DNA from: Clavelina lepadiformis
Lineage: Eukaryota; Chordata; Ascidiacea; Aplousobranchia; Clavelinidae
DNA: 64,000 bases
Reading direction: 5' to 3'
NCBI RefSeq assembly: GCF_947623445.1
Contig: NC_135244.1
Span: forward strand, 4,402,001-4,466,000
Both the position numbers and the translations under genes were made by a program. Under the pieces are notes generated by a model. It ran no database searches, had not been told where the DNA came from, and saw only the letters and a program-made list of their open reading frames with translations. Shown in pieces: positions 46,354 through 57,768 of this stretch; positions within the stretch are counted from its first letter, which is position 1, and each line of letters opens with the position of its first letter.

Positions 46354-49300
46354 CTATCGGGACAGCACTTCCTTACAGGTACCAGTCACTTCGAAATTCA
46401 CGAATGATGATTCCCATAGAATTACTGCACCACCGCCCTTTACAATATCGTTTTTATTTCTCCTTTGTGTGTAATCCTGGTTCACTTGTGCTTTGTACCA
46501 TCTGACATTGTCAGTCGTGTTGTAAAGACGCCATCCGCCGTCGTTTAGCGCCCTCATCTCATGATATAGGAGCCTGCAGCGGTTTAAAAGTCTTGGCTGG
46601 GTTAGAGGTCCAGGCAAGTGTAATTCAAACGAAAACTGGCGAACACATTTATAGAGCCCGGTCTCAAGTAATTCTTGCATTACCTGAAATGGATAATAAT
46701 TCATACGAATGATAAACATTGTATTGTAAAACAAATTGCCATTGTCGCAACAGGCACCTAAGATATAGAGAGGTGGTAAAAAAGTTTTATTAACATATTT
46801 CAAACTTGATTGTCATAAACTTACGACGTCTTCAAATCCCGTCCCATCGCCTCTATCCGTGTCGACTTTAAGAAAATCCAAATGTCTATCTTCGTGTCCA
46901 AGTTCTTTGATAAGAGTTTCTAAAATTTAAAATATTGAAATAAATTAAGTTTCGCCAAATCTTCAGCAGGTAATCTACATAAAGCATGGTTAATTTGTGA
47001 AATATTGCTTTGGATTAATATGTTCACAATACAGTTATGTCAAAGTGAATACGTTATGTCAAGTGTGCGCTAGTGTGCCATTTAAGTTAAACCATTTCTG
47101 AGTACGACGTTTTGGCAAAAAGTTAAGGCAACATTCGAAAAATTAGCTTTCTTGCTCACTGAGAGTTCTCATTTTCCATCCGTTAAATCCGCTGTCGTTG
47201 TCTTCGTTTGAAATTCCTATTTTGTGGAAAATTACGCCAGTGTTTGTGACCGAATTGTCAGCAAGTGTCATGGCTGTATAAAGCAAAAACTGTTCAGAAA
47301 TCATCGCTTAAAAACAAAATACGATGGTTGCACACTACCATTAACCTACAACACTGATCAATAACGATACCTATTGCAAGTCAAACCGGTTTTATACTTA
47401 CATGGGTCAAATGAGTGAACCTCGCATCCGAGTTTTGCCATTTCATCATCAAAACTAAAATCGTTGTTAATCCCGAAAGAATAAACCAAGCATTTTGTTT
47501 TATCGCCACCTTGCGGCCAGAATTGCTTTTCTACACAAAGATCATAAGCTCCGTCTCCTTTGAAAGGTCCACTGGGCTGACCACCAAGGTATTTGCTCTC
47601 AGTGCAATGATACTGAAGACAGAAAGGTAGATGTCACGTTCCTTATGCATATAGTTATATCGTGCTTCTCGTAGGCCTATACCGAGATAAAATATCAACT
47701 TTTGTCGGAGTTTATACGAGGCACAGTAAAATATACAGTACCAAGTATAACTTTGGGCGTTAATAATTACTATATTGATCATTATATTGATCATTACATT
47801 GATCCTTGTGCTTACGGTCGTTTTAATTATAAAAATCAGCTGCTTTTTAAGTTCCCGAAGCACTATGAAATATATCAAATATAACTTAGCGCATTAATGA
47901 TGTCTATCTAACATTCATACCTGTCGCTGGTACATATAATTCCAAATTCTTTCAAGCTCTTCTTCGGGGGAAGCTTCTCCGGGAGGTTTCAGCTCCTTGT
48001 TTGCCAAAGCTGCAAAAATAATATCAGAAATTCGTTAATACAGTCGAAAGCAAGTTTCCTTTTGCCTAACTTAAGGATAGCAATTTTTCTACGTTTTAGT
48101 TTAATTTGGGCCTTAGTAGCTACAGCAGCTTTCACGACCTAGCTAAAGTCCTATAGCGCAAACTACTTATAAGCACCGCTGCAACAGCAATGGGTAACCG
48201 TGCTGTAAATAAATTCGAACTTAACAAAAAAGTGTTTAAGCAGAACTCTCGTTCACATCTCATCATTTACTTACGTTCTAAAATCTCCGGCAATTCCTTT
48301 GGCCCATTACCTGCAAAAAACATGCAAAATTAAATTTAATGCTCGTTTTGCGAGGTAGGCTACAACCTCGCCACCTTTTACGTTACATAAACTTTGAGAT
48401 TAGCTGGTCAGTTTAGTCAGCCAGTCATCATTAGCGGTATTGCCTTAACTAACCAACAAATACATTCAGGGGTGTATGCCTAAAAAATAAGATTTATCTA
48501 ATTTAGTTAAACGCCTTACGTAAGGTTTTAAAAAAACTGTTTAGACCAATCAGAGCGCAGCATGTTTGGTGTTGTTTTTAGCCTGGAAATTCCCCTGGCA
48601 GTTGCCGCGTTTCAAAGTTCCAGTTCGCGCGCTAAACTTAGATAGAAATTAGGCTGAAAAAGAGAGAAATGTTTGTTTTTAGGCCGAAAAATCCATTTCT
48701 GATTTTTGGTCTATGTAACGGAAAGTAGAGAGTAGATTTTTGTCATATTACGGTATGAAGTAGTCTCAGGCAAGTCTAGTTTAGATTTCAGGTATCTCTA
48801 TGCGGCGACTTTCGAGTAATTACATTTTTAGTAATTCTTCTACATAAAGGAAATCTGAAACGTAGGTTTCAATTATGATATACGAATATATGTGCGGGTT
48901 GCAGGGCCGAAGGATGCTGTGACAAGTCCCATTTCCCACTCTTTCGTCTTCCGTTATACTGCTAAGCATGGATTAATACCAAGGTTTGAACGTTGGGTCA
49001 CATCATAGGATGAAATAAAAGCAATTTGAATTGCGATAAGCACTTAAAGTCTTGTTTTTATTTCCACCGTTAGTAGGCTACTATACACGATGTAGGTTAG
49101 GAGTTTATCCAGTTATACTTGCCCTTTTACATTTTACGTTTTTACAACAACACTACGACACTGTAACCAGATTTAGCAGTTATGTTGAAATTTATGCATT
49201 TAAATCTATGCTAAAAGACTAGATATAGTAGGAAGATATGTTGGACATCAACAGCTGCATAGGTTGGCTGTACCGCTGTACTATAATACCGAATTACTGT

Positions 49301-52300
49301 ACCGCGGTACTTTTTCTGTACCGATACCGGTACCTCCGGTACTTTTGAGAAAAAGTACCGAATCTCTGTACAAAATTACTTTTTTCAAGAAATTTCAGTC
49401 GGTCCCGGTATTCGGTACTTTTCACGTGATAATTTCAAAATTTTAACAAATATGTTTTCAAAAATACATATTGATTAATCTTTAATACTAATTTTAGCAA
49501 TTGTTGATCTTTTTAATCTAGAAATGTCAAGCAAAATTGCAAGCGATTAACGTCACATTTGTTTTGACCTGGAGTAACCTTTACCGGGGGCATAATAGCG
49601 GCAAACAGTGCATTTGCAGCAGCATCTTTTACACATTAAGTACCGAACTACTTTTTTAAAATAAAACCGAATATCGGAACCGTCGGTACATTTTTTGCCA
49701 AGTACCGGTACAGTTACCGACGGTACTTTCAAAGTACCGACTGCCCATCTGAACAGCTGATACGTTAAAAATATTGGCAACAAAGTTACTCTTAAAGGAA
49801 AGAGAAAAGTGAGGGAAGTAAAAATGTTCCGTTTAAGCAATAAGGTAATGAACCTTAAACTTCAAGTAATCTCCTTTTGTGTTTGAAACAATGAAGAAAT
49901 TAGATATATAGTTGAGGAAATTTGCAAAATTGTATCGATGTGTGTCTGACGGTATGGTACCATTGCCTTGGTAAGTTTCATTTGTTGAAATTTGTGACAT
50001 TAGCATAGGAGTGGCTTCATTCGCCGGCAAGCGAGAAAGTAGCTCGAAAGCGCTGTAGCCCAGCTGGTTTCGCGTGCCAGCAAGGTTGCAGACAAGGCCG
50101 TGGAACAATGTCAGCTCTAGTGCACGATTGCACGTGTAACGGTGCTGCATTTTTGCTTAGCATGAGAATTAACTTGTCATACTTGAAACATACTGTATAT
50201 AATCGCTTTTGCTACAACGTTTTACCGTGCCGTTGTTTAGTTGGCCTTGGAAAGATGCACGCCAATTACCCAATTAATTAGTGTTCAAGTCAGATTTCAC
50301 CCAATAGAGTTTGTGCGTTGTTTAGTTAATTGACCTCGGTGGTTAGTTATAGCTGCCATTTCGAAAATACGGACTTGGCAAACGGATAGAAAACCAAAAA
50401 TTCAAGATACCACAAAGGCAATCACGTCAACGCCCATAAGTCATAAGGCGCATTACAATGCAACGGGATTGGTCAGTATAAGAATTCGAGAACGGGTTGT
50501 TTATGGTATATCTATAATGCAATAAATAATTAATAGTTTTATCTATAAATAACAGCTGCTGTATGCTGCGGTCTGGCTGCTCTGCTATTGAAATATCCGT
50601 CCGTCAAATTTCTCAAACACAATTTTCTATGCATATGACTTATACTGTGATTTAGATTTTAAAGTTTGCAATCCGACAGGGTTACATGTTGCGCAATTAC
50701 TGTAAGATTCAACCCGCCACGTTCTCGTGTGCACTATGTATGTGTTCTGCGCTTTTTGATTTGTTTTCGGTAACTTCCCTTCGAAGGCGCCGCGCGTGCG
50801 TCACCTCCGCCAATTAATTAATGACGCAAATATAATTGCTCAGTTTTGTTGCCAAACTTGATCTGGGCCTGTTGCCTTCTGTTACTGCTGGGGAAGCCAG
50901 TATTTAAAAACTGTTCTTGGTTTGTCAGTATTTCTTTGACCGTGGAAAATACATCACCCTTTTTTTCAATCGGCTTGTTACAGCAAAGATAACAGTCAAA
51001 TTCAGGAAGCAAATAGTGGTGAAAGAAATCGTGTTGACATAGGTCCGGTCCGCCTAGCGTCCAATTGCCGCTAACGACCGGTGGATTTTACATAGTTGGT
51101 TTAGCAAAGTTTTTCAATAGGCTAGCTACCTTGTCGTGAGTTTACTCATCCTCGTTTCTTTGTTGGCAAGCAAAAAGCTTTAACTGATTACATTGTTCCA
51201 CATCCTCCTCATTCCAGCCGCTTTGTTAGCATTGACAGGTGAAGTAGGATATACTTTGTTGTCGGGTTTTACCATTTCTTTTTGTATTAACATCACCACC
51301 TTGGAAACAGTTGAATCCAGCCTGTGTATATTGTTTCGCCCGTTTGGCGGTGGATATAGGTACCGTCACCCCTGCCGTGGAGGCAGATACATTTCTGGCC
51401 TGTGTATATTGTTTCGCCCGTTTGGCAATAGTATCCAAAGCCAGTTGCTTTGTTACTATAGCTTGTTGTCATGGCTACTCTTTCTTAATAAAGAATTGTC
51501 CATAGTGGCAACGCTTACGTGAAATTTACAAATTTTCTGAAAATGATGAAAATGAAAATGATGCAACGGGATTGGTCAGTATGAGAATTCGAAAACGGTT
51601 TGCCGGATACGTCACTTACATTAACTAAATCGTACAGACAATCTTGTGAAGCCAAAAGTAGGCTACAGTTATAGTATTCACTTTCTAAGCGTAGGCCTAA
51701 ATGCTAAACTGTGCACGTGTAGAAATAAAGAACATAGACATATATTTAACACAAAATGATCCTTTCCGGCCATTTAACCGCAAACATTCGAAGTACAACG
51801 TTTCAATTGTAAATACAATTATTCAAACGGAGTTGACGTTTGACGTTTAACGTGCTTATATCGGCATTGGTCAAACCAGGCCTTCAACTATTTGTTTATT
51901 AAATTAGAACATATGAAGACAATTATACCTGCAGATGAGATTGCACTTATTTTCCTTGTTTGCTTTATTTTTTCTTGGCATTCAGCAAGAGCCATTTTGG
52001 CCGATGTTTGTAGCCTATTACCTATAAAGTATTATTCATAATTATGAATCAATCCAACATCCATCGAATAATTTACTACGTTAATTACACAAAACGCACG
52101 GTGGTAAGGATATCAGAATACTACACAAACGTGATTTGAACCGTACAACAGACAATGAACTTAAATTTAACGCACGAGAATTGTCGTCATTGGTCGGAAG
52201 GTTCCATGTCTCGTCGCTCATCTTCGTCCATGAAGCAACTAATACAATTGCGAAGCAAAAAGAAAGAAAAACGGCAACGTTTCTAGAGTTACACCTACTT

Positions 52301-52305
52301 TTCAT
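46354..52305 (-). CDS. METTL24-like methyltransferase, type B copy 2
   Basis: The exons are 52176-52305 (ATG), 48275-48310, 47921-48009, 47402-47612, 47160-47273, 46825-46919 and 46354-46683 (stop). Phases agree, giving 334 aa. The exon 1 donor is GTGCGT where the sister has GTACGT. Exon 1 encodes MKSRCNSRNVAVF and a hydrophobic anchor. The domain blocks are as in type B copy 1, with small changes in exon 7 (LYHEMRALND, YTQRRNKND). Intron 1 (about 3.9 kb) holds the same hAT MITE, the 76-bp repeat and two conserved but unexplained open frames. Downstream spacing to type A copy 3 is about 2.1 kb, head after tail on the same strand. Confidence 0.85.
49258..49751. mobile_element. hAT-type MITE (GGTACC family), intron 1 of type B copy 2
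   Basis: TSD AACAGCTG occurs at 49250-49257 and 49752-49759. The insertion is the same as 20660-21153 and was carried along by the segmental duplication. Confidence 0.87.
49833..50150 (-). other. Conserved open frame, possible exon of unknown function (copy 3)
   Basis: This is the duplicate of 21235-21552. The 105-aa frame stays open despite amino-acid changes (ISIVAH versus IPSDTH). A third relative on the + strand near 54.3 kb keeps the same segment. No family is recognised. Confidence 0.3.
50818..51012 (-). other. Cysteine-containing open frame, frame broken in the duplicate
   Basis: The 64-aa frame starts MLPEFDCYLCCNKPIEKKG and continues DVFSTVKEIL. The equivalent at about 22.24-22.41 kb has one T fewer in a homopolymer (six against seven at about 50960), which breaks the frame after NKPIEK. 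It could be a decayed exon with a C-x2-C start or pure chance. It lies within intron 1 of the type B gene. Confidence 0.25.
51319..51430. repeat. 76-bp-type tandem repeat, two units
   Basis: This is the counterpart of the four-unit array at 22745-23010, with a spacing of about 78 bp and more divergence between units. Confidence 0.75.
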
Positions 52306-53299
52306 TTTACCCTGTCATTTAGCTCTGCTGAAATAAAAGCATTGAAGTGGTTGTCACGTAATTTTGAGAATAATCATTCTTCACAACATATAAAAGTTCA
52401 TATTAACGTATAAAATTTACAGCAACTTGTCGGTTCTCACGGTTCGATTGTTTACGTGCAATCATAGATATTGCTGTTGTAGATAGAAACGCAAGATCCT
52501 TTTGAGTGACGTCTAATGCGAGTTCGTACTGAGCCGGAGTAAGTTTTTGTTAAAAACCGAACTATTATAGCAACCTTTTCAATCCATTCGCCTTTTTATG
52601 CTTTTACTTAGATCCTATGCAATGCCAATAGCCTAGGCCTGTTCGGAGTCTCATCCACCTTCTTGTCCTACTACAGTCTTACACGTTGAAAAGCACTCCT
52701 ATAGGTTAACCGACATTTGACGTCATAATACAAGTTGAAAGCGTTTTTGGAAAGCTCTTTTCAGAATAGAACGTCTTTGTTTTACCGGAAAATAATGTAC
52801 TTTCGAAGCGGTTTTCATGGTTTCTTGTAAACCTAACTTGAATATTGTGACCTAAACCTAACTCGAATCTTTTCTCTGATATAAATCTATCTTCAAGTCC
52901 TAAATGGCTAGAATAATTTTCGTATGCCCAAGGTTTCTGAAGTTTTTGCTGGCATTTGTTTCGTTGGGACATTTTTTGCACATCTATGACGTAAATGTAA
53001 GTCCTTGCTAACGAATGCCGTTTCTTTGGTTGGGAACCTTTGCTGTATACTTGTACAGTGCAATACTATAAGCTTTCCAACTACTGCACACAGGAAATCG
53101 TTTGCATGGATTGACGTGCAAATGCAAGGCTATTTCAATCGTGCTGGTATGCCTATGTCATAATGGATGAAAGATTTGTCTGATAGGCTGAAAAATTGTA
53201 TTTAGTAGCGAGTAAGTCCCTCTTCAAAGTAAGGTTTTCATCTCGATACACTTACACTAGCTATACACTGCACGTTGTCTATAATGCCGCAATTAATGG

Positions 53300-54570
53300 T
53301 TCTATCTATGTATAACAGATGTATGCTGCTGTCTTGTTTTGCTGCGTTTGAAATATCCGTCCGTCAGATTTCTCAAGCTCAATTTTCCATGCATCTGACT
53401 TGTACTGTTAGTTAGATTCCAAAGTTTACAATCTGACAGTGTCGCATGTTGCGCGATTACAGTTATGCTGTGAGTCTGTAACCGCCTTTCCATAAATTGC
53501 TGGTGGTCTAAACTAAACCGATTTTTCTAAGCAGAAAGATCCATAAAATATAGTGGGTATGATACATATAATAATTACGGTTTAAAAATATGGTTTGCTT
53601 TTCAATTAGCTACTTTGGTTAAATGGCTTTAATTCTATTTTAAATTAGGGCTATTTGGCCATCGGGTTGTGGGTTGTAACATGCTTGCTCAGGTAATTAT
53701 CATACGAGTTTCTTAATACACTATAAATAGAAAAATATTTGATCGTAGTACAATAATAACGATATTACATTTCAACTGATTTTGCAAAAGTTCCTTGTAG
53801 CCTAAACAGAAAACATGTCGCAAAAACCGAGCAACAATAATAGGATGCAGTATATGTACTTTCAGTTCTCTTAGCCTTTTTAGCTCTCTTAGTTGTTCTC
53901 TTAGTCTTCTAGCTGTATTTAGAGCGGTTCCGCGACAGGCTACTAGTTGAAAGAATCAACGGTTTTTCGTCATTTCCGTTTGACGCTTTTTACAACAAAA
54001 AGTCACAGCGTGTCTGCTGTAATCCGGCATTATAATTTTGCGCGAGGTTTACAAGAAAACCGAAAAGTCTTTCAAGCGTTTCGACGAATCACAGATAATG
54101 GTGACTATGCTCTTAATGTATTAATGTTATAACAACTTTGGAGTAACTTAAAACTATACCAAATATTGGAAGGAATTTCAGCGTGAAAATTAAATGCCAA
54201 CAGAAGGAACGTATCTTTTGAAAATAATACATTAAATATCCGACTGATAAACTGGCATTGAACAGTAAACTAAGTCATACAACAAATGAAACTTACCAAG
54301 GCAATGGTACCATACCGACAGACACACATCGATACAATTTTGCAGATTTCCTCAACTACACATCTAATTTCTTCATTGTTTCAAACACAAAAGGTGATTA
54401 CTTGAAGTTTAAGGTTCGTTTCCTTATTGCTACCTGAACTTTTGACGTTTCTTTTTTCTTTAAGAGTAACATTGCTGCCAATTTTTTAGCGTAACAGTAG
54501 TTGATGTCCAACATATGTTCCTACTATATCTAGTATAACATAGATTTTTCTCGAACCATATGCTGTACAT
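53300..54570. repeat. Rearranged relics of the duplicated unit
   Basis: The stretch 53300-53480 is a diverged direct copy of about 50.53-50.72 kb (TATCCGTCCGTCAGATTTCTC and following). The stretch 54285-54565 is an inverted copy of about 49.2-50.0 kb, including the TKGDYLKFK frame and CCTACTATATCTAGT. It lacks the hAT MITE found in both other copies. Orientation therefore flips within about 1 kb. Confidence 0.7.
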
Positions 54571-55139
54571 CACCAGGATAGAATCTTGCACAATACCGGA
54601 AGACATTAACTTTTTAGCTCTATCCTGTAGTTCCATAGTGTGACGCGCAATAAATTACGGTAACTAATTTTAAAAAGTTTGTATTTAGTTGTAGCAATGT
54701 ACACTCAGTAGCTAATGTAAAGTTGGGCTATATGTGTTGTTAAATACTTCGAGGTATTTTTATGACCTGCAACTAATATAGAGCTGGGGCCTTAGGATTC
54801 CCGTTACCCGCCGGTAAGGGGTAGTTTTACGTTTTTGCTTTTATTCACAATTAAATAATTTTGCAAGCGAATAAAAAGAATATTTAAATTAAATTAATCA
54901 TATTTTTGTTGTACTTATATGATGGAATAAATGGACATAAAGTGTATTCAACATACAACGAATAGTGACAATATATTTCTCCGTTAGCAGGCGCAAGCAT
55001 GTAATAAAAAACAAACAACGAAAAAATAATATTAGACAGAGTCGTGATAACTTTTCCTTCTACTTTCAACAGTAAGTATAGACGTGTATTTCAAATCACA
55101 TATAACAGGCGAAACTTACAGACGGTACACTTATTAGAG
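54570..55139. other. Intergenic, nothing recognised
   Basis: This stretch is AT-rich with only short frames. I see no TIR pair, exon or RNA gene. Confidence 0.35.
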
Positions 55140-55481
55140 CAGGGGTTCCCAACCGGTGGTACGCGTACCACTAGTGGTACGCGGGAGCTTTTCAGGTGGT
55201 ACGCGAGCAGCTCTCCGTTGCATGCGATATACAGTATAGTAGTATAACAATTTAATTTTGAGTTGCTAAAATATGCGAACAACACTTTTATTTCTTTTCG
55301 TACTAAATTCTCTGCACTCAGTAAGCTACTTTTGTCGATCTTGCTCCCTGCTGTCATTGTTATTAATACAATGCTGCTGTGCGAATATTGGATCAAATTA
55401 GTTGTTTTGAAAATAGTGGTACGTGTTGACAATCCGTGGTGGCTAAGTGGTACGAGAACATAAAAAGGTTGGGAACCCCTG
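55140..55481. mobile_element. hAT-type MITE with CAGGGGTTCCCAACC ends
   Basis: This 342-bp element has the perfect 8-bp TSD TATTAGAG at 55132-55139 and 55482-55489. The TIR CAGGGGTTCCCAACC and its exact inverse GGTTGGGAACCCCTG bound the element. The interior has GGTACGCG repeats. The ends resemble Charlie-type hATs. No transposase is encoded. Confidence 0.93.
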
Positions 55482-55725
55482 TATTAGAGGTACGGTCAAG
55501 GGGTATGGTAAAGTTATTTAAAAAGTCTGGATTGGTTTTACGTAGTGTGGAGATTCCATATTTATAGGTTCTATGAAAACTGTTCGATAAATTTTCCAAG
55601 GAGAACTGTTGATTTTCAATAACACATTTGAGCCTGGTTTTCCATATGTGGTGATTCGTCGTTTTGATTAAGATAGTGAGGACTTTGTCGGTGTTCGACT
55701 CAAGTCCCGAGTCTTACTTTAGGGC

Positions 55726-57768
55726 TCAAAGATCCTCGACATTTTCTTTATTTAGGTTTAAAGTTTTTACGGCGAGTTTTATTATTCCTTTCAATTGGAT
55801 CTGGGTTTGGGGGCATTTGTAAAATAGATGATGGGCGGAATCTGGTCCAATTTTATAAAAACGGCAGCTATTCTTTGTTGTTGGTGCGTATACGGTTAAG
55901 TCGGTGTTGAAAGGTAGCAAATTTCTTGCAAACGTAAAGTTAAAAGTCCATAGGTAGCTTGGAAGATCAACGGAGTGGATTCTTTCCCATTTTTTTCGGT
56001 CTACTTGAGTGGTTCCGGATTGGATTCTTATTTTGTTTATTATCCGTTCGTAGGTTTTCTTTAACTTCACACCAATGAGGTCAGTTTTCGTTAAGTAGTA
56101 TTTTTTAATAATTTCAAATATTTTTTCATAATATGGGGATCGGGTGTCGGTGTGAGGAAGGTTGTTCAGATGTACAACTTCTAAGGTAAGGGCAATCGCA
56201 TGGTCAATCTGATATTCAATATAACTATTATGAACGTTGAGGGGCTCGTTTAAAACTCTTGCAATGCAGTATTTTCGGACAGATTTCAGATATGTTAGAT
56301 CCGCATAGATTTCAAAATTTGGGAGGTTTAGGCCGCCGTCAAGTTTTGAGAACTGGAGGGTTTTTATATTTGCGTAAGAGGTTTTCCCTACTGCGTAGTT
56401 TTTTACTTTTTCATTTATTAAATTGATTTTGTTCGCAGGGGCAGGGTACGTTTCCGCCGCATTGTTGCTGATTGCTAATAGCTTCGATTTGATTAAGATT
56501 TCTTTGGCGTCGAGTGTGGCATACGTTTTTTTGATTTCTTTTATTTTGTTTTCCACTTTTTTGTGTTTCCAGCCAATAACGGTTTAGATTTATGTTGCCG
56601 ATGGTTGTACCTAACAGGTTTAGTTCTGTTTGCTCCATTTTATGTCTGGGAGTAGACCTTGGGTCTTTTTTATATTTAGTTTCAGTCCCGAAGTGGGTTT
56701 AAAATGGTCGACGAGGGCTAGTGGCTTGTCAACCGAGGCAATGTTTCTCAGTGTCAGGGTCACATCGTCTGCGTAACTCACGTTCTTAATTTCTCTTCTC
56801 CCGCTTAATTGGAGTCCTTTTATATCTGTGGTTTGACGTAGTTTTTCGGAGAAAGGTTCGGTTACGATAAGAAATAAAAGAAAGCTTAGTGTGTCTCCTT
56901 GTCTTAAGCCTCTTTCTACTTTAATTTCCGCAGAACGGTGGCTATTTACCACAATTTCGGCGGCACTGTCTTCGTAAAGATTTTCGATGATTTACCTGAT
57001 GTTGGTAGACAGATTCAGTGCGCACTAAGTTTTGTTTAACCAATATTTTTCTATTGTGTCAAACGCTTTTTCGAAATCGAGTGAGATAAAAACGCCTCGA
57101 GCCCTTTCTTCGAGCTCTGTTCGAATAAGTCTCTTAAAAGGGTGGTGCCTTCGCTTATCGTTTTTCCTGCTGTTGCGAATTGGGATTCCCCGATCAATTT
57201 TGGCAGAATTTCTTTTAGTCTGTTTGTTAGAACTTTGGTATATATTTTGTACTCTACATTCAGCAGGGTTATCGGCCTGTAGTTTTTAAATCTGCGTCAT
57301 CCCCTTTTTTGTGGACAAGAGTTATGATACCTTTTTTTTTTATCTCCCTGGGGATTACTTTTTGGTCAAACCAGTATTGTATGAGCTGTCGTATTTCGTT
57401 TCTCATCAGTGGCCAACACTCTTTATAAAACTCTGTTGATAAGCGGTCAGGACCGGGTGATTTCCCGTTTTTCATTGCCTTTACTGCAATTTCAATTTCT
57501 TCGATGGATATTGGTTTTTCTAGATTTTCGTTATCTTCCGCTTTTATTTTTCGGGTAGTTTCTTTTAAAAAAGCATATTGCGTATCTTCGTTCGTGTCTG
57601 TTTTTTGGTACAGTTTTTCGTAGAAAGAATGGGCAATTTCAGTCATTTCTTTTGGGTTTGAGAGAAAATTTTCGTCATAGAGTTCGGCGATAAAAGTTTG
57701 TTTCTGTTTAGTTTTATATTTTTGAATAAACGCTTTGCTGCCTAGTTTTTCCTCGAACTTTCTGTTTC
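55726..57768 (-). pseudogene. Degenerate LINE ORF2 (reverse transcriptase, L1/Tx1-like)
   Basis: Read on the minus strand from 57768, it holds the pre-RT block KAMKNGKSPGPDRLSTEFYK and then YRPITLLN after a frameshift at about 57290. Motif A FISLDFEKAFD follows in another frame at about 57.07 kb, then motif B GLRQGDTLS and motif C YADD (56620-56952). The 276-residue frame 55726-56556 has KNYAVGK..GGLNLPN and a terminal C-x..HHLFYKCPQ knuckle-like end. Several frameshifts and stops make it inactive. The apurinic endonuclease and ORF1 are absent, so it is 5'-truncated. The motif wording fits the L1/Tx1 group better than CR1 or RTE. Confidence 0.85.

Larger units (their letters stand above)
38208..53046. 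repeat. Segmental duplication, copy 3 (one A gene plus one B gene)
   Basis: This copy is collinear with 9069-25761 but lacks the pogo MITE, the 1.1-kb hAT and the exon-6 deletion. Its first 1.4 kb match the middle copy most closely and the remainder matches copy 1. Gene-free parts are 38.2-41.49 kb (with a second copy of the candidate + exon at 40604-40736) and 44.24-46.35 kb, where I see nothing further. Confidence 0.9.
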
